DNA of 64,000 nucleotides from Rhizaria sp. SCN 62-66 (GCA_001724265.1 MEDY01000063.1:1-64000); one strand, 5' to 3'. Positions 10,992-23,518 are shown, counted from the stretch's first letter. Numbers and translations are program-made. The notes: generated by a model not told the origin, from the sequence alone.

Positions 10992-12183
10992 ATGCTTCCC
11001 CACCGCTCCCTGATACTCTCCGCGCTCCTGGCCGCCGCGCTGGCGCTACTGGCATCCTCAGTCGCCGCCGCCTTTCCCTACTCGGAGCCGTCCTTCGGCG
11101 CGGGCGTCGCGGCCGACGGCGGAGCGCCCTGCTGCGGTCGCCCGCCGGCGTTCCCCGTCAAGCCGCTGGTGGCGTCGCCGCCGATGACGCGCGCGCACTT
11201 CGGCCCCTCGTTGGCCGCGCCGCCCGCGGAGTGGGACTGGCGCGACCACGCCCCGCTGGTGGACCACCTCTCGCAGCGCTCGGCCGTCACCTGGTGCGGC
11301 GCCTGCTTCGCCGCCGCCACGGCCGTGGCCATCTCTGACCGCTTCCGCATCGCGCACCGGCGCCGCTTCGGCCAGCGCCGCCTTTCGACGCAGGCGCTGC
11401 TCAACTGCGGCGGGCCCGTCGGCGCGGGCAACTGCAACGGCGGCAGCTGGGAGATGCTCTACGACCTAATCTCGCGCAAGGGCGTGACCGACGACACGTG
11501 CATGCCCTACATGGGGCTCGACCGGTCGGTGACGCCGCAGCTGCCATGCTGGGACACCATGTGCCGCGAGTGCACGCTTGACGGCTCCTGCCGCCTGATC
11601 CCGAACCCGCCCAAGTACTACGTGTCCTCCTGGGGCTCGGTCGCGGGCGAAAAGGACATGGTCGAGGAGCTCTACAACCGCGGGCCGCTGACCTGCTATA
11701 TCTACACGCATTTGCCCGAGTTCTCGACCTACAAGGGCGGGGTCATCCCGCACGTGCCCGTCACACCCGCGGGCAACATCACGCACGTCGTCGAGGTTAT
11801 CGGCTACGGCGTCGACGCCGAGACCAAGACGCCTTACTGGACCGCGCGTAACTGGTCGGGTACGCCGCTGTTTTCGTCACAGTTTATACTTATTCTTGCG
11901 ATTTTATTTGAATAGCTCACTTCTATAGCTGTATTCTACAATTTATTTTGTGTATCACGATGTTTCTCTGTGCGAATTACTGGATATTGTTAAGATGTGT
12001 TACTAGTACTCTAATATCTTATCATCACTTTTTCCTTTGTGCTCTTTACCGCTCGCTTTAGGCTCGCACTGGGGTGAGGACGGCTTCTTCCGCATTATCC
12101 GCGGCACCAACTCGATGAATATTGAATGGAATTGCGGCTGGGGCGTGCCCTCCTTCGAGCCCGCCGCCGAGGCCGGCCTCTAA
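10992..12183 (+). CDS. Cathepsin Z/X-like cysteine peptidase precursor
   Basis: Two exons, 10992-11859 and 12062-12183, join in phase 1 to give 329 residues. I chose the ATG at 10992 because it starts a clean signal peptide (MLPHRSLILS, then an Ala/Leu core to about residue 27), although the frame is open further upstream. Cathepsin Z-like features are the short propeptide, WDWRDH at the mature start, an insertion between the oxyanion Gln (probably Gln95) and the active site, ATAVAISDRF after it, and CWDTMCREC in the middle. The catalytic Cys105 lies in WCGACFAAAT, His265 in GNITHVVEVIGYG and Asn287 in TARNWSG. The usual CGSCW and NSWG motifs are altered to CGACF and NWSG, but all catalytic residues remain. 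The family acts mainly as a lysosomal or secreted carboxypeptidase. The intron (donor GTACGC) splits the motif right after the active-site Asn. The stop is TAA. Confidence 0.9.
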
Positions 12184-12612
12184 GCAATCTAAACAGATTC
12201 TTCTCTAAACAGACTCTAAGCAAGCTGTCTGCTGAGTAAAGCCTAAAGCTGCGCACTCGGTACAGCAGGTTGTGATGGCTTTAGATGGTTATATAATCCT
12301 ATTATTATGAGTATTAAATATGTTGTTCTATAGTTTACGTGATTTCACCACTACAATACATTATCTGTAGTGAATTTAACATGAATGTGACTTTGCATGT
12401 TAAGGTGACAGACTGGAGTGAAAAGAAAAAAGACTCTGCTTTATTGTTTGATCTAAATAATAAAAACAAGACAATGTAACACATTACATTTCACATTAAG
12501 ATTGTTTCATGTGGATATTGACTCTTGACTAAGACTAAATATGTCGTTTTGTTGCTAAGTAACGACGCCGCACTGAAGCCGCCGTGCTGCCGAAGACAGC
12601 CGAGCTTTTGCT
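12184..12612. other. Intergenic, between converging 3' ends
   Basis: This AT-rich stretch lies between the TAA of the cathepsin Z-like gene and the TGA of the minus-strand CAA-repeat gene. No feature is recognised. Confidence 0.55.
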
Positions 12613-14040
<1,428 letters not shown>

Positions 14041-14646
14041 GGCCCCGTGATCCTGTCACTTGCACACGCGATTACAGCGAACGGAGCGAGGAGACGGGAG
14101 TTGTAGTGCTGGTGTGACTGAGAGAGCCTATTGCGACTTTGTGAGCACAGGTAGCGACATAGGTAGAGTGTTCAAAGGTGTGAGTAACGATGTTAAAACA
14201 AATGTTAAGCCAAATCACACAAAATGCAAGTTATTATTGTAACAACGGAGAGTTCACACCGGGCCAAAGTGATTTCGATAAGTGAACTTTCTTTCGAAAT
14301 TGATCGTCCAAGGAGCGGTTCGCAAAAAATATTTCAATAGCAAGACCACTGCTGGAACGAAACGGCCACACTATTGATTCCATTCCTGTACTTTGAAGAG
14401 TCCTCTTCTTGATTTATCAAAACAATAACCTTTTAAAAAAACGTGCATATTTTTTTGTTCACAAATGGGTTTCGCGTTTGACGATCTATTTCTACCGCAT
14501 CACCTCGGTTTCAGTCCCCAATCTCCACTCATCTTCGTTCCATCACCTCCATCCACACGTGTCTCCCCAGCCTTTTCCCTTCACGCATTTGCTTTTGCAT
14601 CACACCCACTCTAGGTGCAGTGTCACAACCAACTCGCTTCTCCGCT
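14041..14646. other. Divergent intergenic region
   Basis: This is the shared 5' region of the minus-strand CAA-repeat gene and the plus-strand 780-residue gene. It is AT-rich in the middle. The last 100 bases are pyrimidine-rich and include cactctag at about 14606-14613, which could be a 5'-UTR splice acceptor. Confidence 0.5.
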
Positions 14647-16989
14647 ATGAGCAGCAGCAGTAACCCCAAGAGCGGCGGCTCCGGCTCCTCTGGCTCGGCG
14701 CCGCCGGCCCCGCTGCCGCAGAAGGCGCCGCTGGCCAAGTTCCGCCCCGCGAACCCGCGCGTGGGCGACCGCATCTGCACCGAGATCAAGGGCCGGCCCT
14801 GGATTGCGGGCGCCAAGTTCGAGACGCCCGCGCTGTACCAGTCTCCACCTACAGACGTCGTCGCGGACCGGCTAGCGAAGCAGGGCCCCTGGTCGAACCC
14901 GCGGTCGAACCTGGGCACCGTCGTCGGCGCCTCGGCCAACCGGCGCGAACTCACCGTGCGGCTCGACGAGCGCCGCGACCAGAAGCCCCACAACGTGACG
15001 CTCGACGCACGCCTCGTTGTCGACGGCTCGGGCGGCCGCACCTTATCGAACCAGCAGGTCGGCCTTCTGATCGAGACCGTGGTTCGCGAGGAGAAGGCGC
15101 TCGAGCGCCTCCACGCCAGCCGCCTGCGCGAGGCCGCCGCCGCCGCGGACGCCGCCACGGCTGCAGCTGCCGCCGCTGCGGCCGCCGCGGCCACCGACGC
15201 CGAGGCTGAGGCCGCCGCGGCCGCGGCCGCCAACGCCAGCGCGACGGCCGCTGCGGCCGCGGCCGCGGCCGCGGCCGTGGTGGCGTCGCTGGTGGTGGCC
15301 GACCCGGCGGCGGTGGGCAACACGCTCCCGCTGGCCTCGGTTAAGGCGCAGGGCGAAGCCATCGCCTCCCGGCTCGCGCGCCGCCAGGCGGCCATCCAGA
15401 GCCAGAGTCACGGTTACAACCACGGTCTCAACAGCAGCGGCAGCGGTGCGCGGGGCGGCGTGGCCGCGCCGGCCAACGGCGAGGTGCTGGTGGTACGGGG
15501 CGACGACGGCACCGAGACGACGATCGTGGTGCCCTTCCATGTCTCGCAGATCACCGTCCTGCCTACAGGGCCCGCCACCGGCAGCGCCAACAACGAGACT
15601 GCGAGCGCCGGAGCCGCGGGCAGCGCGCCTGTTGCTGTGGCGGGCGCTAGCGGCGCCGCCCCGGCTTCCGTGGGTCTGGTCGCCGCGCCCTACGCTGCCC
15701 CGTACATGCCGCCCTCGTCCAACGGGCTGCAGTCGGAGTCGCAGGCGGCGCAGTACGCCGCGCTCATGTCCGGCGCTGGCTCGGCTGCCCACGCCCACGG
15801 TCACGGGCACTCTGCCGGCGCCGCTGCCGCCGCGGCCGCGCTGGCTGCCGTCGCGCCCCGACCCTCGTCGCGCGCGGGCCGCGTCCGGCCGCAGACGCCG
15901 GTGCTGTCCTTCGCCGCCGCGCCCACCGCGCCCGCCGCGCCCGCGCCCGCCGCCGCCGCTGTGTACAGCAACCACGCCGAGGCCAGCGCCGGCGCCCGGC
16001 ACAGCGGGTACAAGCCGCAGCCGCAGCCGCAGGCCCAGTACCAGGGCGCACAGTCGCAGTCTGCGGCCAGCAGGCGCGCCGCCACGGCATGGCTGGCCGC
16101 TGGCGCTGCTGACGCTGCTGGCTCTGAGCAATATGACGAGTACGCGCCGAGCAACGCAAGCACGCGCTCATTCATCAATAATAGCAGCTCCGCGAGTCAG
16201 AGCACTGGCGGCGGCTTTGCCAGCGCCGGCCGCCCTTGCACCCCATCCGGCCAGCCCATCACCTGGGTCCCAGCGCCGGCCCCCGCCCCCGCCTCCGCCC
16301 ATAGTAGCGCCCACACCGGTGCCGCGGCGCCGTCCGTACCGAGCAACAGCAACAGTGCGAGTGCAAATGCGAGCGTGAAGCGCAGCCAGACCGGCCGCCC
16401 CTCGGCCCGCGGCGCCGGCCACAGCAGGCCCCAGTCCGCCTTCGCCTTGGGCCCCAGCCACGCGCAGTCTCAGTCTCAGTCTCAGCAGCAGGGCGGCGGC
16501 TGGGGCGGCGGCCAAAACTCTTTCACCGCCTCCGGCCCAGTCTCTGGCCCCGCAGTCTCCGGCGGTTTCAGCGCTGTGCCGGGCCGTGCAGTGACCCCCG
16601 TGACCCCCGGGCTGGCGCTCAAGCACAACAGCACGGCGCGCCCCTCCAGCGCCCGATACGGCGCCGGGAGCAACGCGGCGTTCGGCGCGGCGTTCAGCGC
16701 GACCCAGCCCAGTAGCTCGTTCCTGCGCCAGGACTCGGCCGCGGTCGTCGCCACGGGCGCCGGCGGCGGGTACAGCGGCTTCTCGGGGACTTCAAGTGGG
16801 CTCGGCCCGCAGACCACGCCGCGGACCGTGGGCGGGGCCGTGGGGACCGTGGGTGCGGGGACCGGGAGCGCGAACCCCAAGCGCGCGAGCGGGGTCGGTG
16901 TGGGCCGCGCCCAGAACAGGACCGAGCGGCTCGACTTCCAGAACTTCATCTCGCCCGCCGCCACGGCTAGTGGCGGCGCTTACTACTGA
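14647..16989 (+). CDS. Unknown Ala/Ser/Gly-rich 780-residue protein
   Basis: This is a single exon from the ATG at 14647 to the TGA at 16989. The first 150 residues look ordered: FRPANPRVGDRICTEIKG, PALYQSPPTDVVADRLAKQG, NLGTVVGASANRRELTVRLDE and LSNQQVGLLIETVVREEKAL. The spacing of RVGDRI and LGTVVG suggests a small beta-barrel such as an SH3-like fold, which is inference. An alanine-rich, probably helical stretch follows at about 170-225, then a short ordered block (EVLVVRGDDGTETTIVVPFHV), then about 450 residues of disordered Ala/Ser/Gly/Gln-rich sequence with SARYG- and RPSSA-type motifs. A block near the C-terminus (NRTERLDFQNFISPAAT) looks conserved. No signal peptide or transmembrane segment is visible. 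I do not recognise the family. Confidence 0.75.
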   Translation: MSSSSNPKSGGSGSSGSAPPAPLPQKAPLAKFRPANPRVGDRICTEIKGRPWIAGAKFETPALYQSPPTDVVADRLAKQGPWSNPRSNLGTVVGASANRRELTVRLDERRDQKPHNVTLDARLVVDGSGGRTLSNQQVGLLIETVVREEKALERLHASRLREAAAAADAATAAAAAAAAAAATDAEAEAAAAAAANASATAAAAAAAAAAVVASLVVADPAAVGNTLPLASVKAQGEAIASRLARRQAAIQSQSHGYNHGLNSSGSGARGGVAAPANGEVLVVRGDDGTETTIVVPFHVSQITVLPTGPATGSANNETASAGAAGSAPVAVAGASGAAPASVGLVAAPYAAPYMPPSSNGLQSESQAAQYAALMSGAGSAAHAHGHGHSAGAAAAAAALAAVAPRPSSRAGRVRPQTPVLSFAAAPTAPAAPAPAAAAVYSNHAEASAGARHSGYKPQPQPQAQYQGAQSQSAASRRAATAWLAAGAADAAGSEQYDEYAPSNASTRSFINNSSSASQSTGGGFASAGRPCTPSGQPITWVPAPAPAPASAHSSAHTGAAAPSVPSNSNSASANASVKRSQTGRPSARGAGHSRPQSAFALGPSHAQSQSQSQQQGGGWGGGQNSFTASGPVSGPAVSGGFSAVPGRAVTPVTPGLALKHNSTARPSSARYGAGSNAAFGAAFSATQPSSSFLRQDSAAVVATGAGGGYSGFSGTSSGLGPQTTPRTVGGAVGTVGAGTGSANPKRASGVGVGRAQNRTERLDFQNFISPAATASGGAYY

Positions 16990-17794
16990 GGGCAGAACAG
17001 AGTGGAACATATCAGTGGTTGACTGACTGAGCTTGAGCTGTGAGCTGCGAGCTTTGTGAGCGAGCGCGGGCGTATTGTCCAACGAACATGAGTTTATTCT
17101 TAACTGGCAGGACTTCTGCATTTGAGAACTTATCTTTGTTTTGTATGTCTTGTCTAACTGACTTTATTAGTTACTATATTTTAATTTTATCTCTCTGTGC
17201 TGCTGTCTTTGTGTCTTGCCGTCCGCTTTTTATCGTATCTGCGTCACTGTGTTCGTCCACAGCTCCTCTCGGAGCGATGCGGCCAAGCCCAGGTCTGGCT
17301 GCTGATGACGAAAAATAACAACCATACACTGTGTCTCCCTCTGAACATTTATTAACAAACATTCTTTAGCGATAATAATCAATTTTCAAGTTGTACACTT
17401 TGCTTTTGTACTGGAAACCAGTGCGCTGCCCACAGTCACTTGGCTGCAGCGGCTGATTGGTCGAGGAGCCGAGAGCGGGCCGATTCGAACAGGGCGGCGA
17501 GTTCTTTTCCTTAGATTAGAGCGGGATCCCGTTGTTTGTTTTGCCTGATTTTACTCTGAATAGAGTTTTATGACTGTGATTTATCTCAATTCTTTTTTCG
17601 TTTTTGCTCTGCGTTCGTAGACCCGCGCTTTCTGTGCCCCCACAGGACCGCCTTTCGTTTGCCGCAACCGTCAAGTGTTTCAGGAGGACTCGTATCCCCC
17701 CGAAGCTCTTCCCGCTTGTTTCCGCGCTCGGTTTGCGTGTTTTCCTTAACAGCAAGAGGGACCCCGCGCCGGGTTGTAGCGCTATTCACACACA
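16990..17794. other. Intergenic between tandem plus-strand genes
   Basis: This 805-base stretch holds the 3' flank of the 780-residue gene and the promoter and leader of LEO1. An attcgaac on the plus strand near 17483 resembles half of a tRNA B box, but no tRNA folds around it. Confidence 0.5.
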
Positions 17795-19969
17795 ATGTCA
17801 TCCGCCGAAGTTATCGCGGGTCTCTTTGACGACAGCGACGACGACACCACGACGCAGACCACCGCCTCCTCGGTCCCCGTCGTCGCTGCCAACGCAACTG
17901 CTGCCGATGAGTCCGCACCCGTGACGAGCAACGCCGCGGCCGCCGCGATTGCCAACGATCTCTTTGATGATGACGACGACGACGAGGCGGAGAACGCCGT
18001 CAGCAGCAAGGCTGCCAAGGCCGCTGACTCCGCTGCCCCTGCTGCGAGCTCGCGCAAGGTCGCGTCGTCCTTCGGTATCATCCGCCGGCCGCGCGCGGCC
18101 GTCGCCAAGGGCCCCCCCAAGCTCGTCGCAACCCCCGCGCTCCCGGCTTCGTTCCTCCCAGCGCCTCACGTCGCGAGCGACAGCTCCAGCTCTTCTCGCG
18201 CCAGCGCCAGCGCAGACTCGGTGCGCCCGTCGTACCCGGCGTCGGCGTCGGTGGCGGTGCTGTCGCTGCCGTCGATGCTCGCCGTGACCGACGCGCCCTT
18301 TTCGCCCGCGACCTTCGACCCCGCCGCGGCGGCCGCTCTGCTGTCCCCGGCGCGCGCGGCCATCTCGCAGGGCGCGCTCGGCGTCGTCCGCTGGCGCCAG
18401 ACCGCCGCCGGGCCGCAGTCCAACGCGCGCCTCGTGCGCTTCGAGGACGGCACGCAGCTGCTGCAGGTCGGCGACGAGCTCTTCTCGCTGCAACGCGATA
18501 AGACAGACCCCCGCGTGCCCAGCTTCGTCTTCGCGCAGCTCCCGGTCACCGATTCGCCGCTCGACCAGACCGCCGCCGCCAAGGCCGCCGCCGCTAAGGC
18601 CGCCGCCGCCAAGGCCGCCGCTGACGCCGCCACCGCGGCTGCTGCTGCTGCTGAGGGCAGTGACAGCGCGAGTGCTGATGCTGCCGCCGCCGCCGCTGCC
18701 GCCGCCGCCGCCGCTGCCGCCGCCGCCGCTGCTGGGTTTGTCCCGTCTGCGGCCGAGGGCTCTGTGATGACGGGCGTGGCAAGCGTGCTCGAGGGCGCCC
18801 CCGCGCTGCACTGCATCGCGCCCATCGCAGAGCGCATCAAGGTCAAGCCGGCCGTGCTGTCGGTGCGCACTAAGCAGGCCGTGCGCGAGACGGGTCGCCT
18901 CCTCACGCGCACGCGCGGCGTTGAGGCCAGCGACCAGCTCTTCTCCGCAAACGCGCTCGTACGTCGGAACTGAAACCGCGATAGATATTTCTTGAATTTG
19001 AGATATTTTTTGTTTTTTCTTTCCGTTTTAATGTTTTATATTTTTTCATTTGTTCTCTCATATCACTGTCGAACTTTGTTCCTATTGCGATGTATTCTGA
19101 ACAAACAAATCTTATCCCTCTCTCTCATTTCTTCCACATTTTGCACTGTTTTGCCTTTTCTTCCACAGATCGCTGAGCTGACGAAGCAGGCAAAGGAGGA
19201 GGAAGCCCGTCTGCGGCGCCTGGACCGCTCTTCGCTCAAGGACGCGGCCCAGTCGGCGTACCGCTCTGCCATCTCCGGATCCGCCCACGGCCACCCCTCC
19301 GGCCAGAGCGCCAGCTCGAAGCTCTTCGCCTCGCTCGGGCTCGGACCCGGCCGCCGCGCCGGCGGCAGCGGCGGCGCGGGCGCGGACGGGTTCGAGTACG
19401 ACGACGCGGCCTTCGACGAGCTCGATGGCGACGACGACGACGGCTACGGCCGGTCCAGGGCCCGCGGTGGCGCCGGCGCCGGCAGCAGGAAGCGTGCTGC
19501 GCCGAGCGGCAAGGGCCGCCGGGGCGCGCGCGCGGGGGACAGCGAGAGCGAGGGCGAGAGCGTCGGCGAGAGCGGCGACGACGACGAGGAGGAGGACGAC
19601 GGTGCCGACATCGAGGGGCTCATCGCGAGCGACGAGGACGATGACGACGAGGGAGAAGAGAGCGAGTTTGGCTCGGACTCTGGCAGCGACGCGGGCGGCC
19701 GCAAGAGCAGCAAAGCTTCCAAGAAGGGCAAGAGCAGCAGTAGCAGCAAGCGCAGCGATAAGAAGGACAAGAAGGACAAAAAGGACAAGAAGGAGAAGAA
19801 GGAGAAAAAAGAGAAGAAGGAGAAGAAGGATAAGAAAGACAAGAAGGACAAGAAAGCCAATGGCGAGGACGAGGACGAGGACGAGGTCACCAGCAAGGGC
19901 AAGCGCCGCCGCGTCGTTGTCGCCGACGACGACGAGGACGACGACGACCTGGTCGACCACTCCGAATGA
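17795..19969 (+). CDS. LEO1: RNA polymerase II-associated Paf1 complex subunit LEO1
   Basis: Two exons, 17795-18958 and 19169-19969, join in phase 0 to give 654 residues. The N-terminus is acidic (GLFDDSDDD, NDLFDDDDDDEAE). The conserved Leo1 core starts at about residue 158 (LPSMLAVTDAPFSPATFDP). It continues with GVVRWRQ near 197, SNARLVRFEDGTQLLQVGDE and SFVFAQLPVTD, and, after an Ala-rich insertion of about 70 residues, with a block equivalent to the Leo1 segment around KPAVLSVRTKQAVRE. Exon 2 opens with a basic/acidic helix (IAELTKQAKEEEARLRRLDR), matching the region after the Leo1 core. It ends in a long acidic then Lys-Asp/Lys-Glu tail with a nuclear-type basic motif (GKRRRVVV). LEO1 acts in the nucleus with Paf1, Ctr9, Cdc73 and Rtf1 on elongating Pol II. 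The intron is 210 bases with donor GTACGT. The stop is TGA. Confidence 0.9.
19757..19859. repeat. Lys-Asp/Lys-Glu coding repeat in LEO1
   Basis: Nine-base units of aagaaggac/aagaaggag type encode (KKD)n and (KKE)n. This gives a charged tail of about 35 residues near the LEO1 C-terminus. Confidence 0.85.
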
Positions 19970-20477
19970 GCACGTTATTCACACTACACACAGTTTTGTC
20001 AGCGCTAAATGATCCGAACGAGACGAGACAGCGGCTGCGGCTGCTACATTGATTGTGGTTGATAGTGTCGCGTTGTAATTCTGTGTCTATCTTTTGTTTC
20101 CTGTGAGTGTTTGTGTTCAGGTGCAAACATGTACTTCGAGTTTCTGCTTTGTGCCTGTCCGTGTTTGTTTTCTCTTTGTTTCAGTAAAATAGTTATTAAG
20201 TCAATTCGTAGAACAGCTGTTTCTTTATGTTTCATTCTATATATGTATACTCTATATATTGTGCTCCTGCATGAGCACTTAAATACACAACTGCCTCAAC
20301 TTTCACAGGGTTCAATCTAATCTACTAGCGTTGTATTGAACGATTGGTCCAAGGCTCAAGTCTTCGCATCAGCCTCATAGCTGGCCCTAGTTTGGGCCTA
20401 ATCTGCGCCACTCACTGTATTCACTCGCTCAGACACTCCCACGGATCCTCACATTGTCGAATCTCACAACATTCACC
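19970..20477. other. Intergenic, converging 3' ends
   Basis: LEO1 (plus) and the 271-residue gene (minus) converge here. The DNA is AT-rich around 20180-20290, with tatatatg/tatata runs. No gene is seen. Confidence 0.55.
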
Positions 20478-21451
20478 TCACGCAGTGTTCCCGGCCGCCG
20501 CCGCGGCAGCTCCAGCGGCGGCCGCGGCGTTTTCGTCGTCCTTGGGGAAGCGGCGCGTGTGGACCAGGTGGCTGCCGATGACGACGCGGTAGAAGGACAG
20601 CGGGTGGTAGTCCTTCATGTAGTGTCCGCCTAGACGCAGGTTGGTGACGGCCACGCGCGCGGGCACGAAGCGGCCCGCGCGCGCCTTCTGCTCGCGGCGG
20701 ATCTCGGCCGCCTCGAACTCGGCCACGGTCAGGAAGCCCCACTCGTAGCAACATTGGTCGAACTCCTCGGGCAGCACGATCGTAAGGGGGTCCACGTACT
20801 TGTCGCCCAGCGCGCGCTTAGCCTCCTCCTCCTCTTCTTTGATCTAAAAAGCGGGCGAATACAAAGGTTTGGAAAGAGTGAGAAAGACGTTTAAAGTGAA
20901 GACATTCACATAAATATAGTATCAATTCAACGGGAGTTCAAACGAGATATGAAATACAAAGTTCATCGGGCTTCACGCTGAAGCGAGTCGATATAGCGTA
21001 CCATTTCGAGCTTCTTCGGTCCTGACTCGCGTTCGACGCGGCGGTAGAAGACCTCCTTGGCGAGGCGCTTGCGGGCCTTGATGCGCTCGTCGTAGTACAG
21101 GCGCTTAAAGTCCTCGACGAGCATGTCGGGCGAGCACACGACCTTGGTGGCCGAGGTCAGCGGCGCGATGCAGGGCGCCTCTTGCTCGCTTTCCTTGCCG
21201 CGGGCCGCCGTGTCGACCGCGCGGCCCTCGTGTGAGGCCTGGTAGTTATTCGCGGCTGTCGCCGAGGCGTTGCCGGAGAGCGTGTCGTCGTACTGTTGCA
21301 CGATAACGTGAAAGTGGCGCTCGGGCATCTGCTTGTGTGTGTCCATGGCGGCCACGAAGGTGTTGAAGTCGACGTCCCACTTGTCCATCACGCACGAGTC
21401 CAGCGACGCCTTCGCGCGCTCGTGCACGAACGGGAGGTTCTTGTGCGACAT
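20478..21451 (-). CDS. Unknown 271-residue soluble protein
   Basis: Exons 21451-21002 and 20843-20478 join in phase 0 (donor GTACGC, acceptor TTTTTAG) to give 271 residues ending in TGA. The N-terminal half has FVHERAKASLDSCVMDKWD and MPERHFHVIVQQYDD, then a variable linker of about 45 residues. A charged helix spans the intron (DFKRLYYDERIKARKRLAKE, IKEEEEEAKRALGDKY). The C-terminal third looks conserved: VLPEEFDQCCYEWGFLTVAE, RFVPARVAVTNLRLGGHYMK and HPLSFYRVVIGSHLVHTRRF, followed by a poly-Ala end. There is no signal peptide or transmembrane segment. The regular codon bias and the ordered blocks argue for a real conserved protein. I do not recognise its family. Confidence 0.75.
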
Positions 21452-22053
21452 TGGCTCTCAGACGGTCTGTTAACGCACACTCACAATCCTATTGCTCTCT
21501 CAGGGGCGTCAGCAGGGGCGGAAACGGTGAGGGAAAGCTGAGGACAAAAGAGAAAGCAAGAGGAGTAGAGTGAGACAGGGTCCGAAGGTGTATCAAGGGA
21601 TGGCAGCACTTTCAAGATATTTAATTACAAAAAGTGAAGTAAACAAAACGTTTTTAGCGCCATACAACAACCACAAACAATTTAACGATGAAGTGATAGA
21701 GATTGAGCGTCATTAAGATCCGCCCTAAGAGTAACGCTTTCAGCCAGCCAGCCAACGGGTGGCCGAGTCTCGACTGCAAGTCAGACTGGCGAGTGACCGT
21801 GAGCCCTTACAGCCCAGGACTCAACCCTTAGACGGAGGCCAAGAAGCACGCCTGGTCGGGACCGGACAACCCCTTCGACGCGGCGCAATGAGCCCTAGAC
21901 GCACGCTTTTATGCACGTGATTATTTGCAAAGCTGGGCACTGCTGTTTTATTGCCTATGTTTGACCCATGTCTCCACTGACGGAGTTTTGCGTGATTTCT
22001 CACCCGTTTTCCCCTTCCCTTTTGCCCTACTTTTGCTCCCGACAGAAGTCATC
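21452..22053. other. Divergent intergenic region
   Basis: This is the shared 5' region of the 271-residue gene (minus) and the 78-residue membrane protein (plus). The sequence ctcccgacag just before the plus-strand ATG could be the acceptor of a 5'-UTR intron. tRNA-like strings around 21755 and 21860 do not fold into a tRNA. Confidence 0.5.
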
Positions 22054-22472
22054 ATGCCCATGGACCTCCCTGAGCGCCGCATCGTACGTATTACGCTCTC
22101 TCATATCGCTTTTAGAAAACCACACTTCTTATCCTATCTTTCAGTCATTCTCATGCACTTCATCCGCCAACGCTTCCACATCAAATGCTCACTCCTGTCC
22201 TTGCTTCCTCTTCCCGCTCGCTCTGCCCTTGCTCTGCCTGCCTTGTGATTGTTCCACCCGCACAGTTCGTGGCCCAGATGCTGACCATCCCCGTCGCCCT
22301 CGGTCTCTGCACTCTGACCCTCAAGACTAAGCCCGCGTTCTCGCACACCAAGTCCATGCCCGACCTGCACCGCTCCATCGGCACCCTCGGTCGCACCATG
22401 GGCTTCTTCGGTGGCCTCTCCCTCGTCGCCGCCGGCATCGCCGTCGCCACCCGCAACAAGACCTTCGACTAA
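22054..22472 (+). CDS. Small two-transmembrane protein, 78 residues
   Basis: Exon 1 is 22054-22083 (MPMDLPERRI) and exon 2 is 22266-22472, joined in phase 0 with donor GTACGT and acceptor CACAG. Translation could also start at Met3. Two hydrophobic segments are visible, about residues 12-27 (VAQMLTIPVALGLCTLTL) and 50-67 (TMGFFGGLSLVAAGIAVATR). They are separated by a polar loop with basic and His residues (KTKPAFSHTKSMPDLHRS), and the tail NKTFD is short. The size and two-helix hairpin fit a small subunit of a mitochondrial or ER membrane complex, which is inference. The upstream frame also stays open into the intron, but the splice keeps a credible start. The stop is TAA. Strong C-ending codon bias suggests high expression. 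The family is not recognised. Confidence 0.7.
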
Positions 22473-23518
22473 GCGCCTCCACCGCTTTCTCGCTTGCTCA
22501 GCAGCCGTTGTCGCCACCGACCATGAACGCCGCTGCGTCTTTGCGGTGTGCTGGCGTGCCACCAAAGTGCGCTTTTGCTCTATAAACGAATCTCAATGAG
22601 CGATGAGCGCGCTTGACGTGACACGACTGCCCGCGCATTCCTCCAACGCCTCCACGTTTGTCTGCTACCGCTATTGCCGCTGCAGCTGCGCTTGCGACGC
22701 GCGTGAAGGCACGACACCCGCGCCCTCAGCTCCGACACGCACTCACTGTTACAGTCCAATTTCTCTGTGAACCGAGTCCGAGCCAGACGGCGCGCGCGCC
22801 GCGGTGCGTCTGCCCTTTGCAGCGCCCGCGCCCGCGCGCCCTCGCTCCCGCGTACCACACCTTTCCAACTGCAGGCTCTCACGTCCGCTAGCACCCTCGC
22901 TCTGCTCTGCTCTCCCTCGTTCCGGCTGCTGTCACGAACAACGCATTCGTCCAGCGCGGAGCCTTTTTGTTTTTCTGCGAGAGCGAAGCAGCGCTAGTGA
23001 GACGAGTCGTAAGAGAAGGTGTGGCTCCGCGAGAGGCTCGATCCAACCAGCTGTGTTTCCCTGTATGGCGATGCGAGTTCTACGTCCGAATTTCTGTAGA
23101 CTTCTCATCGTTGGCAGAGAAAATGGAGCTCTGTCCCGCGCTGTCAACCCACAACAATCCCTTTCGACTCTATTTTATATACTTTAGATATAAATACATC
23201 CTAAATAACTTAAACCAATAGCTTTTTCAGAGCGCAAGTGACAATTTAAACGTATTTTTTTGTATTCTATTATGAGCACACGCTCTGACAGGCTGTACTT
23301 GCGAGTCGATATACACTTCGACAAACGCAAGACCAGTTCTTTGTGGAGCCCACATCAACTGCGCGCATGCCCCATTCATGCATCACACCAACCACCCCTC
23401 CTTCCGGCAACTTCTTTCACAACACATCAAACCCCTAACACAGCAAAGCCCCTGAACGACGATCACTGCGAGTGAACGGTGCACCGTAGAATCTTTGCTA
23501 GAACCACTTACGTCGCAC
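22473..23518. other. Intergenic, converging 3' ends
   Basis: About 1 kb lies between the 78-residue gene (plus) and GlyRS (minus). Positions 22600-22960 are unusually GC- and pyrimidine-rich for an intergenic region here but carry no ORF with normal codon bias. The rest is AT-rich. I see no RNA gene. Confidence 0.5.

Noticed and set aside
17475-17530. A gttcgaatc string on the minus strand resembling a tRNA B box.
   Set aside because: The T stem does not pair and there is no A box at the right distance.
21750-21890. A ggtggccgagtc string resembling the D arm of a Leu/Ser tRNA.
   Set aside because: No anticodon stem or T arm follows, and the candidate T-loop sequence does not match.
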